A DNA stretch of 59,974 nucleotides from an uncultured bacterium (GTDB taxonomy: Bacteria > Bacillota > Clostridia > Lachnospirales > Lachnospiraceae). The DNA lies in assembly GCA_905216215.1 (NCBI GenBank), contig CAJMSZ010000010.1:1-59974 (forward strand), given 5' to 3'. The stretch's first letter is position 1. Each line of letters begins with the position of its first letter. The notes beneath the pieces are model-generated. The model worked only from the letters and a program-made list of their open reading frames with translations, was not told the origin of the DNA and ran no database searches. This document shows positions 25,405 to 34,074 of this stretch, piece by piece. A program made the translations under genes and the position numbers.

Positions 25405-25662
25405 ATGTCAGACTCAGAATCGCGAATTGCTCTGATTGGAATCATTGTAAGTAACCACGAATCGGTGGAACAAGTCAATGCTCTGCTGAGCAAATATGGT
25501 TCCTACATTATCGGGCGAATGGGCCTGCCTTACCGGGAAAAGAATCTTTCTATTATCAGCGTCGCACTGGATGCACCTAATAATGTCATCAGTGCACTTT
25601 CCGGAAAGCTTGGAATGCTTCCGGGCATTACCGCAAAAACTATTTACAACAAAACCGTATAA
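25405..25662 (+). CDS. TM1266-type iron-only hydrogenase system regulator (putative)
   Basis: An 85-residue protein of the ferredoxin-like/ACT-NikR-C type fold (TIGR03959-like, as I remember it). It opens with SRIALIGIIVSNHES, contains GRMGLPYREKNLSIISVALDA and ends with GKLGMLPGITAKTIYNK. Such proteins accompany hydE, hydF or hydG in Clostridia and are presumed to regulate hydrogenase maturation, without direct proof. The ATG at 25405 has AGAAAGGAGATTACAT upstream; an open frame 45 codons longer runs through the leader terminator and is rejected. hydF starts 14 bases later. Confidence 0.85.
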   Translation: MSDSESRIALIGIIVSNHESVEQVNALLSKYGSYIIGRMGLPYREKNLSIISVALDAPNNVISALSGKLGMLPGITAKTIYNKTV

Positions 25663-25676
25663 AGGGGGATTGTCAA

Positions 25677-26888
25677 ATGGGATTAAACAGTGTGCCTTCT
25701 GCAGATCGTGTACATATTGGAATCTTCGGTAAACGAAACGCAGGAAAATCTAGTATTATCAATGCAATTACCGGACAGAATCTGGCAATTGTCTCCGATG
25801 TTCTCGGAACCACTACAGACCCTGTGTTAAAAGCCATGGAGCTTCTGCCCCTGGGTCCCGTTGTCATCATTGACACGCCAGGTCTGGACGATGAAGGAGA
25901 ATTAGGAAAGCTTCGTATTCAGAAGGCTTATCAGATATTAAACAAGACAGATATTGCCGTTCTGGTAATCGATGGTTCCTCCGGCGCCACCAAGGAAGAC
26001 TATGACATTTTGGAACGGATTCGCGCCAAAAAGATTCCTTACGTGGTTGTCCGCAATAAAGCCGACCTTTCAGAAGGCCAGGACAAAGTTGCATTTCCAG
26101 CCGAATGGATTACGGTCAAAAATTCCATTGCTGTCAGCACAGCAACAGGTAAAAATATCTACGAGTTAAAAGAATGTATCGCCCATCAGGTTCCACAAGA
26201 AGATACTACCCGCAAGATTGTCGGGAATCTTCTGAAACCAAATGACAAGGTTGTGCTGGTTATCCCAATTGATTCCGCTGCCCCAAAGGGCCGTATTATC
26301 CTTCCTCAGCAACAGACCATCCGGGATATTCTGGAAGCAGGTGCTGTCGCTGTCGTAACAAGAGATACGGAGCTGACAGAAACCCTCGCCTCACTTGGTA
26401 CGAAACCAAAGATGGTAATCACAGACAGTCAGGCTTTCGAAAGAGTTTCTGCTGAAACACCTTCGGATATACCTCTGACTTCTTTCTCTATCCTGCTTGC
26501 AAGATACAAAGGAAATCTGCGCACCAACGTAAACGGTGCACGCACACTGGACAAGCTAAGAGACGGAGATAAAATTTTAATTTCCGAAGGATGTACCCAC
26601 CACAGACAATGTGAGGATATTGGAACGGTAAAACTCCCAAAATGGATACAGAACTACACCGGCAAAAAGTTGGAGTTTGAATTTACAAGCGGAACAGAAT
26701 TCCCGCTAGACTTATCTCCTTATGCCCTTATTGTACACTGCGGTGGCTGTACTCTGAACGAACGGGAAATGAAATTCCGCCTGAAGTGTGCAGAAGACCA
26801 GAGCATTCCAATGACCAATTATGGCATTTGTATTGCCTATATGAACGGGATCCTGGAACGAAGCATTGCTCCATTTTCAGATATCTAA
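25677..26888 (+). CDS. hydF: [FeFe]-hydrogenase H-cluster maturation GTPase HydF
   Basis: Scaffold on which the 2Fe subcluster of FeFe hydrogenase is built before delivery to HydA. 403 residues in three domains: an N-terminal GTPase (G1 GKRNAGKSSI, G3 DTPGLDDEGELG, G4 RNKADL), a dimerisation domain (about 180-270) and a C-terminal cluster domain. The last carries the CTHHRQ and HCGGCTLNEREM motifs that ligate the 4Fe-4S cluster. The ATG at 25677 follows AAAGGGGGATTGTCAA. hydE, hydG and the hydrogenase itself are not in the window. Confidence 0.96.
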   Translation: MGLNSVPSADRVHIGIFGKRNAGKSSIINAITGQNLAIVSDVLGTTTDPVLKAMELLPLGPVVIIDTPGLDDEGELGKLRIQKAYQILNKTDIAVLVIDGSSGATKEDYDILERIRAKKIPYVVVRNKADLSEGQDKVAFPAEWITVKNSIAVSTATGKNIYELKECIAHQVPQEDTTRKIVGNLLKPNDKVVLVIPIDSAAPKGRIILPQQQTIRDILEAGAVAVVTRDTELTETLASLGTKPKMVITDSQAFERVSAETPSDIPLTSFSILLARYKGNLRTNVNGARTLDKLRDGDKILISEGCTHHRQCEDIGTVKLPKWIQNYTGKKLEFEFTSGTEFPLDLSPYALIVHCGGCTLNEREMKFRLKCAEDQSIPMTNYGICIAYMNGILERSIAPFSDI

Positions 26889-26898
26889 TATAAACACA

Positions 26899-26953
26899 AA
26901 AGAAGTCGAAACAGGTAACGTCATTTGTTACCTTTCCGGCTTCTTTTCTTTTT
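26899..26953. terminator. Bidirectional terminator between hydF and tadA
   Basis: A long interrupted hairpin: outer arms AAAGAAG/CTTCTTT and inner arms AGGTAAC/GTTACCT, with a T-rich tract on the plus strand (TTTTCTTTTT) and As on the other side. It lies between two convergent genes. Confidence 0.8.
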
Positions 26954-27458
26954 ACGGAATTTCTTTTTTCTGAATATCCTTTTTCTTTTTCTGTTTTTCT
27001 CTTAATTCCTTGAAAAATCCTTTCATCATCTGGGAACATTCCGCTTCCAGTACTCCGGACGTAATTTCCACCTGATGATTAAAACGCTCTACCTGCAACA
27101 GATTAAGTATGGAACCGGCACATCCGGCCTTGGGGTTCATGCATCCGATTACCACTCGTTTTACCCTGGCCTGCACAATTGCCCCGGAGCACATCTGACA
27201 AGGCTCCAAAGTCACATATAAGATACAATCTTCCAGTCTCCAGTCTCCCATTTTTTTGCTTGCTTTCTTAATCGCAGCCAATTCTGCATGAGCCAATGGA
27301 TTCTTATCTGTGGTTCTCCGGTTATATCCTCTGCCGATAATTTTTCCTTCATGCACAATCACACATCCGATAGGAACCTCTTCCATTTTCCACGCTTTCT
27401 TCGCCTGTCTGATTGCTTCTTTCATATATTTTTCATCTGTCGTCAATTTCTGTCTCAT
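26952..27458 (-). CDS. tadA: tRNA-specific adenosine deaminase
   Basis: Zinc enzyme that converts A34 of tRNA-Arg(ACG) to inosine. 168 residues. The zinc and catalytic residues are H57 and E59 in AHAEL and C87, C90 in PCQMCSGAI. The C-terminal helix ends in a Lys-rich tail (KQKKKKDIQKKE), longer than usual and likely disordered. The ATG at 27458 has AGAGGAAACAT upstream. It is last in the minus-strand run that starts with the sporulation block. Confidence 0.95.
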   Translation of the reverse strand: MRQKLTTDEKYMKEAIRQAKKAWKMEEVPIGCVIVHEGKIIGRGYNRRTTDKNPLAHAELAAIKKASKKMGDWRLEDCILYVTLEPCQMCSGAIVQARVKRVVIGCMNPKAGCAGSILNLLQVERFNHQVEITSGVLEAECSQMMKGFFKELREKQKKKKDIQKKEIP

Positions 27459-27470
27459 ATGTTTCCTCTA

Positions 27471-28439
27471 TCATTCTCCTATAACGCTGCTTACCCTGCG
27501 GCACCAGTATCCAAAATTTTCTGTCTCGTCCATTTGCTCTTCCGTCAATTCAACTTCTCCCTCATCTGGTTTCATAAATTGATCAAATCCAAAGGAGTAT
27601 GCCACCTTTTCCTCATTGGGATGGTAAATTCCAGGTACCCCAATCCAGCATGCGCCTTCTTTTTCAAAAGAAACAAGATGATGATAATTGCGATATCCGT
27701 GCAGAAGGAAATGATTATTTGCCAGTTTCCATTCTGCCCGTGGCAGCTTCACTAAATCTTCCCGGGTAATTTTAAAAATCTGGTCTTTCTCATCCAGCCT
27801 TTCTGCTTCTTCCGCCTCTGTTATAACTTCCGTCTCCGCATTTTCTTCTGTCTCCGTTATGGCTTCTTCCGATTCCACCGCTTTTTCCGCCTCCGTTATG
27901 GCTTCTTCCGATTCCACCGCTTCTTCTGCCTCAATCGCATCTTCCATCTCTTCAGCCGGCTCCGTCCATTCTATTTCTCCTGCTATTTCCTCTTCCAGTT
28001 CTTCTTCGCCTTCAAGGGTAGCCGTTTTCAGCAGTTTTTCTTCATACTCTTCTTTTGAAATCATCTGCTCCGGATTGATACGCATTCCATCCCAGGTTGC
28101 TCCATACCACAGCTTATTTCCGTTCTCTTCGCTGCTGATCACAATTCCACCTATTCTGTCAAAAATATCCTTTCCACCCACATCCTGAATATCGTATTCC
28201 AACCGGTATCCAAAGACCGGAGACTGGCTCCGAATCGTCCCCATGGAAATACCGATACAATTTTCATCTTCCAGATAGACCATAAAAATTTCAAATAACG
28301 GATTTTCATCTGTCCGGAATCCCCTCCCGTATATCTGAAGGGACATATTATTTTCCCTGTATTCTCCTCTGACAAACCCCACATTCTGAATCTGTCTTCC
28401 GTTTCGATATTCATATAAATATTGGACTATTTTCCGCAT
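27471..28439 (-). CDS. Conserved protein with acidic repeat linker (DUF6128-like)
   Basis: About 322 residues, no signal or membrane segment. The conserved N-terminal part (about 1-150) starts MRKIVQYLYEYRNGRQIQNV and includes IGGIVISSEENGNKLWYG. A second conserved block at the C-terminus has FLLHGYRNYHHLVSF and YSFGFDQFMKP. Between them lies an acidic linker with the near-perfect tandem repeat AVESEEAITEAEK / AVESEEAITETEE. I recall such proteins in Lachnospiraceae under the name DUF6128; function unknown. The start is uncertain: the ATG at 28439 has AAAGGAG at about 12 bases, and a TTG/ATG pair lies 9 codons upstream. Confidence 0.72.
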   Translation of the reverse strand: MRKIVQYLYEYRNGRQIQNVGFVRGEYRENNMSLQIYGRGFRTDENPLFEIFMVYLEDENCIGISMGTIRSQSPVFGYRLEYDIQDVGGKDIFDRIGGIVISSEENGNKLWYGATWDGMRINPEQMISKEEYEEKLLKTATLEGEEELEEEIAGEIEWTEPAEEMEDAIEAEEAVESEEAITEAEKAVESEEAITETEENAETEVITEAEEAERLDEKDQIFKITREDLVKLPRAEWKLANNHFLLHGYRNYHHLVSFEKEGACWIGVPGIYHPNEEKVAYSFGFDQFMKPDEGEVELTEEQMDETENFGYWCRRVSSVIGE

Positions 28440-28499
28440 AATATGGAATAACTCCTTTACCATCAAATTTCTGTCTATTCCATACTATTCTTTTCTGTC

Positions 28500-29936
28500 T
28501 TAAAAGATTCCAGTCAGTTCCTGATACAGGCGCTTTGCATAACTGTCCGTCATTCCACAGATATAATCCGTCACCAGTAAAATTCTGAGATACAGCTTTT
28601 CCGCCTCACTCTTTCCCTTGCTGTGAAAATGGTAAGCTTCTCTGTAATTTTCCGAAATAAAAGAAACCAGACGCATGTGAATGGAGTTTAAATTTTTTCC
28701 TTCCACATCGTAATAAATTACTGCATTCATAAATTTATCCATGAGGAAATTCAGTATCATAGATTCCGTGACTTCCATCTTGTATATCTGATAAGAGGTA
28801 AATACTCTTCGATATGCCATGTCACCAAGTAAATTCATTAATTCTTCCGCCTCTGTACCATAAAACAAATCATATTTATACTCTCCGTTCATGATGGCAT
28901 CATAGTTCGAAGTAAATCCGTCAGTCGCACAGTCAATCAGAACCCCCTGAATTCTTATAATCCAGTTTTTAACCGCATATTCTTCCGGCTGTTCTTCTCC
29001 TCTTTCCCTGGCACGTGCATAGAGCTCCTCCAGCTTCAAAAGCGGAGAAAATCCATTTTCCTCTTTGTTATTCTGTGATAAACTGCCTAGTTCCTCGCAG
29101 AGTGCTCCGTAAGACAGAAAACCTTTGATAAACGCATCTTCGATATCCGCTGTTTTGTACGCAATATCATCTGCGGCTTCCAGGATAAATGCCAGTGGGT
29201 GACGATTGCCTTCTGTTCCGGTTGCTTTCTGGACAGTCTCAAACATTTTTCTATCCGCATAATAATATCCCAGCTTCTTCCGCTTAATATCATCCGACTC
29301 TTTATCGATTTCCAGCGAAGAAACCGGATACTTTAAAATACTCCCCAAAAGGCCATATGTCAGATTCATTCCCCGCTCATCTACCAGATAATGGAGCTTC
29401 GTCACCAGCCGGAAAGCCTGGGCATTTCCTTCGAAATGATACAAATCTTCCAGCATCTGCTCTGTCAGGACCTCGGTAATCTTCTTCCCCTTGAATTCCA
29501 GCTTGTCTAGATTCTGTTCAAACCACTCCCGGATAGCCAGCTCTCCAAAATGACCAAATGGTGGATTTCCAATATCATGTATCAAGCCTGCGCACTGAAG
29601 AATATTACAGATATCTTCTTTCATCTTTGGGGTAAACGTTTCATCCTTCTGGTATTTCAAAATATTTTCACTAATATTCTGTCCAAGAGATTTTCCAAAA
29701 GAAGAAACTTCCAATGAATGCGTTAATCTGGTTCGTATGAAATCACTCTTGTCAAGCGGAAACACCTGTGTCTTATCCTGAAGACGTCTGAAAGATGCAC
29801 TTCCGATAATCCGATGATAATCCTTCTCAAATTCACTTCTTAAATCTGTAGATAACTTTCTGACATTTGAGGTACTTCCACTTTGACGTTCCCGTTCTGC
29901 CGCAAGCAGCTTATTCCATTCCAGATTCCTTTTCAT
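28500..29936 (-). CDS. dgt: dGTPase-like HD-domain triphosphohydrolase
   Basis: Predicted to hydrolyse dNTPs to deoxynucleoside and triphosphate. 478 residues. HD-superfamily metal ligands are visible: H73 in RTRLTHSLEV and H120-D121 in LIHDIGNPPFGHFGE; the AADDIAYKTADIEDA motif supplies the later aspartate. The N-terminus FRRLQDKTQVFPL is typical of the family. The ATG has AGAGGAGAAAATACGT upstream. Preference for dGTP is assumed from the family. Confidence 0.88.
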   Translation of the reverse strand: MKRNLEWNKLLAAERERQSGSTSNVRKLSTDLRSEFEKDYHRIIGSASFRRLQDKTQVFPLDKSDFIRTRLTHSLEVSSFGKSLGQNISENILKYQKDETFTPKMKEDICNILQCAGLIHDIGNPPFGHFGELAIREWFEQNLDKLEFKGKKITEVLTEQMLEDLYHFEGNAQAFRLVTKLHYLVDERGMNLTYGLLGSILKYPVSSLEIDKESDDIKRKKLGYYYADRKMFETVQKATGTEGNRHPLAFILEAADDIAYKTADIEDAFIKGFLSYGALCEELGSLSQNNKEENGFSPLLKLEELYARARERGEEQPEEYAVKNWIIRIQGVLIDCATDGFTSNYDAIMNGEYKYDLFYGTEAEELMNLLGDMAYRRVFTSYQIYKMEVTESMILNFLMDKFMNAVIYYDVEGKNLNSIHMRLVSFISENYREAYHFHSKGKSEAEKLYLRILLVTDYICGMTDSYAKRLYQELTGIF

Positions 29937-29957
29937 ACGTATTTTCTCCTCTTTTCT

Positions 29958-30521
29958 TTAAATGCCCCAGACCACAATTCCCAAAACTGCTGATAACAGA
30001 ATCAGCAAAATCGGGGAAAGAGCTTTCTTGGCCCCATATTTGATCCCAAACCAGACAGCTCCAAGAAACAACGTAAGAAGCAATGTCCGTATATTGACTA
30101 CCAGTTTGGCATTTTGAATAACGCATCCATCTAAAACCATGTATACTCCCACTGCCAGTACAATCCCGATTACACAGGAGCGGACTCCCTCCAATCCTGT
30201 CTGTACATAAGAATTGCCCCATACTTTCTTTAGAACAAACATAAAAAGTAAAATAATGAAAAATGCCGGAAGTACAACCGTTATCGTTGCAAGAATTGCC
30301 CCGGGAAGTCCTCCCTGACTGAGTCCAATATATGTGGCCAGATTCACCATAATGGGTCCAGGTGTGCTTTCGCCAACTGCAATCATGTAGGTTAATGTTG
30401 CTTCATCAAGCCATCCATACTCAAGTGCCACATCCCGAATTAACGGAATGGCACCATACGCACCACCAAAAGAAAAACATCCCACTTTCAGAAATCCCCA
30501 AAATAATTCCAGATAAATCAT
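29958..30521 (-). CDS. Chromate transporter-family half protein (ChrA C-terminal-type partner)
   Basis: 187-residue membrane protein of the CHR family, with FLKVGCFSFGGAYGAIPLI, YMIAVGESTPGPIMVN and the SQGGLPGAILATITVVLPAFF segment. Long ChrA proteins fuse two such halves; here two adjacent genes encode them and presumably form a heterodimer. The physiological substrate is not necessarily chromate. The ATG overlaps the stop of the upstream half by 4 bases (ATGA), so translation is coupled. AGAGGAA lies directly upstream. Confidence 0.88.
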   Translation of the reverse strand: MIYLELFWGFLKVGCFSFGGAYGAIPLIRDVALEYGWLDEATLTYMIAVGESTPGPIMVNLATYIGLSQGGLPGAILATITVVLPAFFIILLFMFVLKKVWGNSYVQTGLEGVRSCVIGIVLAVGVYMVLDGCVIQNAKLVVNIRTLLLTLFLGAVWFGIKYGAKKALSPILLILLSAVLGIVVWGI

Positions 30522-31093
30522 TTCCTCTGTTCTCTCTTTCCATAAATTTTCTTTATCTGAAAAGCAACCAGGCTAAAGATGGCTGCGACAAAAAGCAGGG
30601 TAACCGATGACAGATTCCATGCAAATATGTCTGTCAAAAGCATCAGTACAAAAGCTGTCAGCATAATTCCTACGGATTGTTTATTCTTTTTCGTCTCGAT
30701 AATCATAGAGATACCCACATCCAAAATGGTAATGCCCACCGCTACTGCAATTCCTTTCAGAGCATTTGCCACTATGGTATATTCCATAAAGTCATTCATA
30801 AACAATGCAATTCCATAAATAATCACAAAAGATGGAATCACAACTCCCACAGTTGCCACTATCGCCCCAAGTACACCTGCCTGTTGAAATCCCACAAAGG
30901 TTGCACAGTTAATCGCAACCGGTCCGGGTGTCGACTCTGCGATTACTGTCACATCCATAACATCTTCATGCGTAATCCAATGTCGTTTCCCGACACACTC
31001 TTCTTCAATAAGAGACAACATGGCCAGTCCGCCTCCAAAGGTAAACAAGCCTATTTTCATAAATGTAAAGAAAAGTTCCAGCAACGTATGCAT
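30518..31093 (-). CDS. Chromate transporter-family half protein
   Basis: 191-residue CHR-family membrane protein: LFFTFMKIGLFTFGGGLAML, VTVIAESTPGPVAINCATF and ATVGVVIPSFVIIYGI match the same motifs as its downstream partner. The best start is the ATG at 31093, though its ribosome site is weak. The open frame reaches 31138, where it overlaps the end of the helix-turn-helix gene. The pair probably works as a two-component transporter. Confidence 0.86.
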   Translation of the reverse strand: MHTLLELFFTFMKIGLFTFGGGLAMLSLIEEECVGKRHWITHEDVMDVTVIAESTPGPVAINCATFVGFQQAGVLGAIVATVGVVIPSFVIIYGIALFMNDFMEYTIVANALKGIAVAVGITILDVGISMIIETKKNKQSVGIMLTAFVLMLLTDIFAWNLSSVTLLFVAAIFSLVAFQIKKIYGKREQRK

Positions 31094-31112
31094 TTGCTGA
31101 AACTTTCGTTTA

Positions 31113-31967
31113 TTAGTCCAAGTAAATCGGTGGTTCATAATCTTTTCCTAATGTCGCTTTCTTCTGCTCTTCAAATCCCAAAAATGCCCATTCCGTCATA
31201 TCTGTCCACTTGTGTTCCTTTCGGTCATATACCTGTACATATCCAATTCTCTTCGGGTGCATACGAACACTGTTTGACTGATATTCCCGTCCGGTATATG
31301 GGTTAATATCTCCGACTTCTCTATTCTCTTCCACATCATTTCTTTGCTTGATTGGCTGGAAATACTTGGAATCCTTAGAATACTTTGTCTCCTCTTTCTT
31401 TTCTACAGGTTGTGTTCTTACCGGTTCTGCAGCAACCGGCTCTACTGCTTCTGGTTCTTCAGGAACCTGTTCTGCAGCAACTGGTTCTTCGTTAGCTGGT
31501 TCTGCATGAACGGCTGCTTCAGCAATCGGCTCTGTTTCGATTTCGTCTACTGTTGCAACAACTTCCACGCGCTCTTCTGCGGATTCATCTTCCATCATTT
31601 CCTGAGATGCCACCTCTTCTGCCGGTGCAGTCTCTTCCCGCTTCTTTTCCTCACGGAGCATCCTCATTTCTTTCTTCGCAGCAAGCTTTCCAAGTTCTTT
31701 CTCTGTCGGAAGCTTTTCCTCTATTACAGAAGCCCTCTCCGCTTCCACTGATGCCAAAATACTAAGCTGGAATGAGCACCCAAGAATCTCCGCGATCATA
31801 CGCATATCCTGCTCCTGAAAATTATCTCTTCCAAGTCTTTGTGTCAGATTCTGGCGAGACATCTTTTTCCCGGTTCTCTCTTCAATCTGTTCTGCCAGTT
31901 CTTTGATTGTCATTCCTTTTCTGCTTAATACGATCTTGACTTGCTCACCGAATGTTAAGTTTAACAT
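31113..31967 (-). CDS. Helix-turn-helix protein with long Glu/Pro-rich linker
   Basis: 284 residues. Residues 1-75 are a Cro/CI-type helix-turn-helix (FGEQVKIVLSRKGMTIKEL ... MSRQNLTQRLGRDNF). A low-complexity acidic segment of about 110 residues follows, with EPVAAEQ, VPEEPEAVEPVAAEP and similar runs. The last 75 residues are compact and conserved-looking: INPYTGREYQSNSVRMHPKR, then YDRKEHKWTDMTEWAFLG. The ATG has AAAGGAGGAAGAGTACGC upstream. It resembles an adaptor more than a classical repressor. Function unknown; I recall relatives only in Lachnospiraceae. Confidence 0.78.
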   Translation of the reverse strand: MLNLTFGEQVKIVLSRKGMTIKELAEQIEERTGKKMSRQNLTQRLGRDNFQEQDMRMIAEILGCSFQLSILASVEAERASVIEEKLPTEKELGKLAAKKEMRMLREEKKREETAPAEEVASQEMMEDESAEERVEVVATVDEIETEPIAEAAVHAEPANEEPVAAEQVPEEPEAVEPVAAEPVRTQPVEKKEETKYSKDSKYFQPIKQRNDVEENREVGDINPYTGREYQSNSVRMHPKRIGYVQVYDRKEHKWTDMTEWAFLGFEEQKKATLGKDYEPPIYLD

Positions 31968-32010
31968 GCGTACTCTTCCTCCTTTAATTCATCCTATCTC
32001 TAAATGCTGT

Positions 32011-34053
32011 CTACCATTTTTTATTTTTTAATACAACAGCGGAACTTTTTCCCATCATCATAGCAATCTCCCCATGTTGTACTTTGTATTCCTCTAATTC
32101 TTCTGTGTATCCGTCTTCGTAAGTATAAAGTAATCTTGCCATATGGGCATTTTCTGCAACTTCTCCTCTCCAGACAGGTACAACCACTTCACGCAATTCG
32201 TCTGACTGGTTCACCACCACAATCATCTGTTCCTCACCCCAGAATCTTCCATAAGCAAGCAAACCAGGCTCTGTGTTGAGAAGAAGAAGCGAACCTCTCT
32301 TCAGAACCGGATTATTTCTGTGAATCCGAATGGTTTCCCGGTAAAATTCCATTAATTCCCGGTTTTCCCTTCCCCATGGATAGGTTCGTCTGCTATCTGG
32401 GTCGGTGAAACCACATACTCCCGCTTCATCCCCATAATAAAGGGTAGGTGCTCCGGGCCATGTCATCTGCATAATGATTGCCATGCGCATAACAGCCACA
32501 CGGACATCTTCTTCCGCCGCTTTCGAACCAAGCGCTCCAACTCTTCCCACCTTATGATTCGTTCTCGTCAAAAAGCGGGAATGATCATGATTTGACAACT
32601 GGTTCATAGCAGTTTCCAGAGACTGTGTCATCATGTTTGCCATATGATGTCTCATAGAATCCTGAAAATATTCTGCATTTCCAGCCAAGTCTTCCCGATA
32701 TACATCGCTGTGCTTTTCCATACCGGTAAGGAACCAGGTAACCGGCTCCATAAACGCATCGTAGTTCATCACCGTATCCCACTCTTCTCCCTGAAGCCAT
32801 TCTCCGGGGTCTCCGTAATGTTCCGCCAAAATAAGCGCGTCCGGTTTTATTTCTTTCACTGTTTTTCGGAATTTTTTCCAAAATCTGTGATTATATTCTT
32901 TACTTTGTCCAAGGTCAGCCGCTACATCCAGCCGCCAGCCATCCACATTATAAGGTGGCAACAGCCACTTTTTTGCAATATCAAGTATATAACTTTCCAG
33001 TTCTTCTGAACCTTCATAATTTAACTTAGGAAGGGTATTAAGATTCCACCATCCCTTGTAGCTTTCATTACAGGGCCAGCTCTCCGAATTTTCCGCCTCA
33101 AAGATGAAATAATCCCGATAGGGACTTTCTTTTGACACATATGCTCCAGCCTCATAGCCCTCTGCATACTGATAAATCCTCTCCCTGTCCAGCCACTTAT
33201 GAAAAGAACCACAATGATTGAATACTCCATCCAGAATAATTCGCATTCCTCGTTTGTGAATCTCCTCAACAAGCTTCATGAAAAGCTGGTTGCTAGCTTC
33301 TAAATTCTGCAGGTTCGTAGTGCGGATTCTATATTTATCCGCATGCCGGTTATCCTTTTCTTCCGGTTGTGGTATGCCGCTCCCATCTACGACAATCCGC
33401 CCAATATGAGGGTCAATCCAGTCATAATCCTGAGTGTCATATTTGTGATTTGACGGTGAAACAAACAACGGGTTGCAATAAATCACTTCCACTCCAAGCT
33501 TCTGCAAATAATCCAGCTTGTCTATAATTCCCTGCAGATCACCGCCATAGAATTCGCGGACATCCATACTCTGCGGATTTCTACTCCACTCATCCACATG
33601 TCTGACCGGCTGTCCAATATACAAATACTCTCCGGTTTCCACGTCATTTGTCTTATCGCCATTACAGAACCGGTCTACAAAAATCTGATACATCACTGCG
33701 CCCTTGGCCCAGTCCGGTGTCTGAAATCCCGGAACAATCTGGAAATCATAGTAAGAATTCCGCTCAGACTGTGCTCCATATCTGCTATATAGACACATTT
33801 CTGACTGACTGTAGACTTCGAAATAATACCGCACAGTCTGGTTAGAAACTCTCACTACCGTTTCGTAGAAATCAAACTGCCCACGAGTACCGGTCTTCTT
33901 CATTAGGATTCTCTGCTCCTCAAAGCAGAGAATCACTTGTTCTACATCATCTTTTTCTGTTCGGAACCACAGCCTGACTAAATCCCCTGCTTCTGGTTCA
34001 GCCGGACTTATATAGGCCTCTGTCCCATCGCAAAACAATGCGTCTCGGTTCAT
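32011..34053 (-). CDS. Glycoside hydrolase family 13 alpha-glucosidase/neopullulanase-like
   Basis: 680 residues, no signal peptide, so cytoplasmic. Residues 1-110 form a beta-sandwich of CBM34/N-domain type. The GH13 barrel begins at WAKGAVMYQIFVDRFCNGD. Conserved regions: RIILDGVFNH (271-280), GWRLDVA with nucleophile D376, ILAEHYGD with acid/base E411, and LSNHDHSRF with D490. A C-terminal beta domain ends the chain. It likely hydrolyses malto-oligosaccharides or branched dextrins. The exact bond specificity cannot be read. GGGAGGAAACA precedes the ATG, 21 bases after ftsH. Confidence 0.9.
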   Translation of the reverse strand: MNRDALFCDGTEAYISPAEPEAGDLVRLWFRTEKDDVEQVILCFEEQRILMKKTGTRGQFDFYETVVRVSNQTVRYYFEVYSQSEMCLYSRYGAQSERNSYYDFQIVPGFQTPDWAKGAVMYQIFVDRFCNGDKTNDVETGEYLYIGQPVRHVDEWSRNPQSMDVREFYGGDLQGIIDKLDYLQKLGVEVIYCNPLFVSPSNHKYDTQDYDWIDPHIGRIVVDGSGIPQPEEKDNRHADKYRIRTTNLQNLEASNQLFMKLVEEIHKRGMRIILDGVFNHCGSFHKWLDRERIYQYAEGYEAGAYVSKESPYRDYFIFEAENSESWPCNESYKGWWNLNTLPKLNYEGSEELESYILDIAKKWLLPPYNVDGWRLDVAADLGQSKEYNHRFWKKFRKTVKEIKPDALILAEHYGDPGEWLQGEEWDTVMNYDAFMEPVTWFLTGMEKHSDVYREDLAGNAEYFQDSMRHHMANMMTQSLETAMNQLSNHDHSRFLTRTNHKVGRVGALGSKAAEEDVRVAVMRMAIIMQMTWPGAPTLYYGDEAGVCGFTDPDSRRTYPWGRENRELMEFYRETIRIHRNNPVLKRGSLLLLNTEPGLLAYGRFWGEEQMIVVVNQSDELREVVVPVWRGEVAENAHMARLLYTYEDGYTEELEEYKVQHGEIAMMMGKSSAVVLKNKKW

Positions 34054-34074
34054 TGTTTCCTCCCAGTGTGTTAC

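Noticed and set aside
27840..27935. Possible CRISPR-like repeat
   Set aside because: Only two adjacent in-frame copies inside a coding region, with no spacers and no cas genes.
27859..28188. A 109-codon Ser-rich open frame on the plus strand
   Set aside because: It is the antisense of the acidic repeat linker of the DUF6128-like gene; the Ser richness simply mirrors Glu codons.
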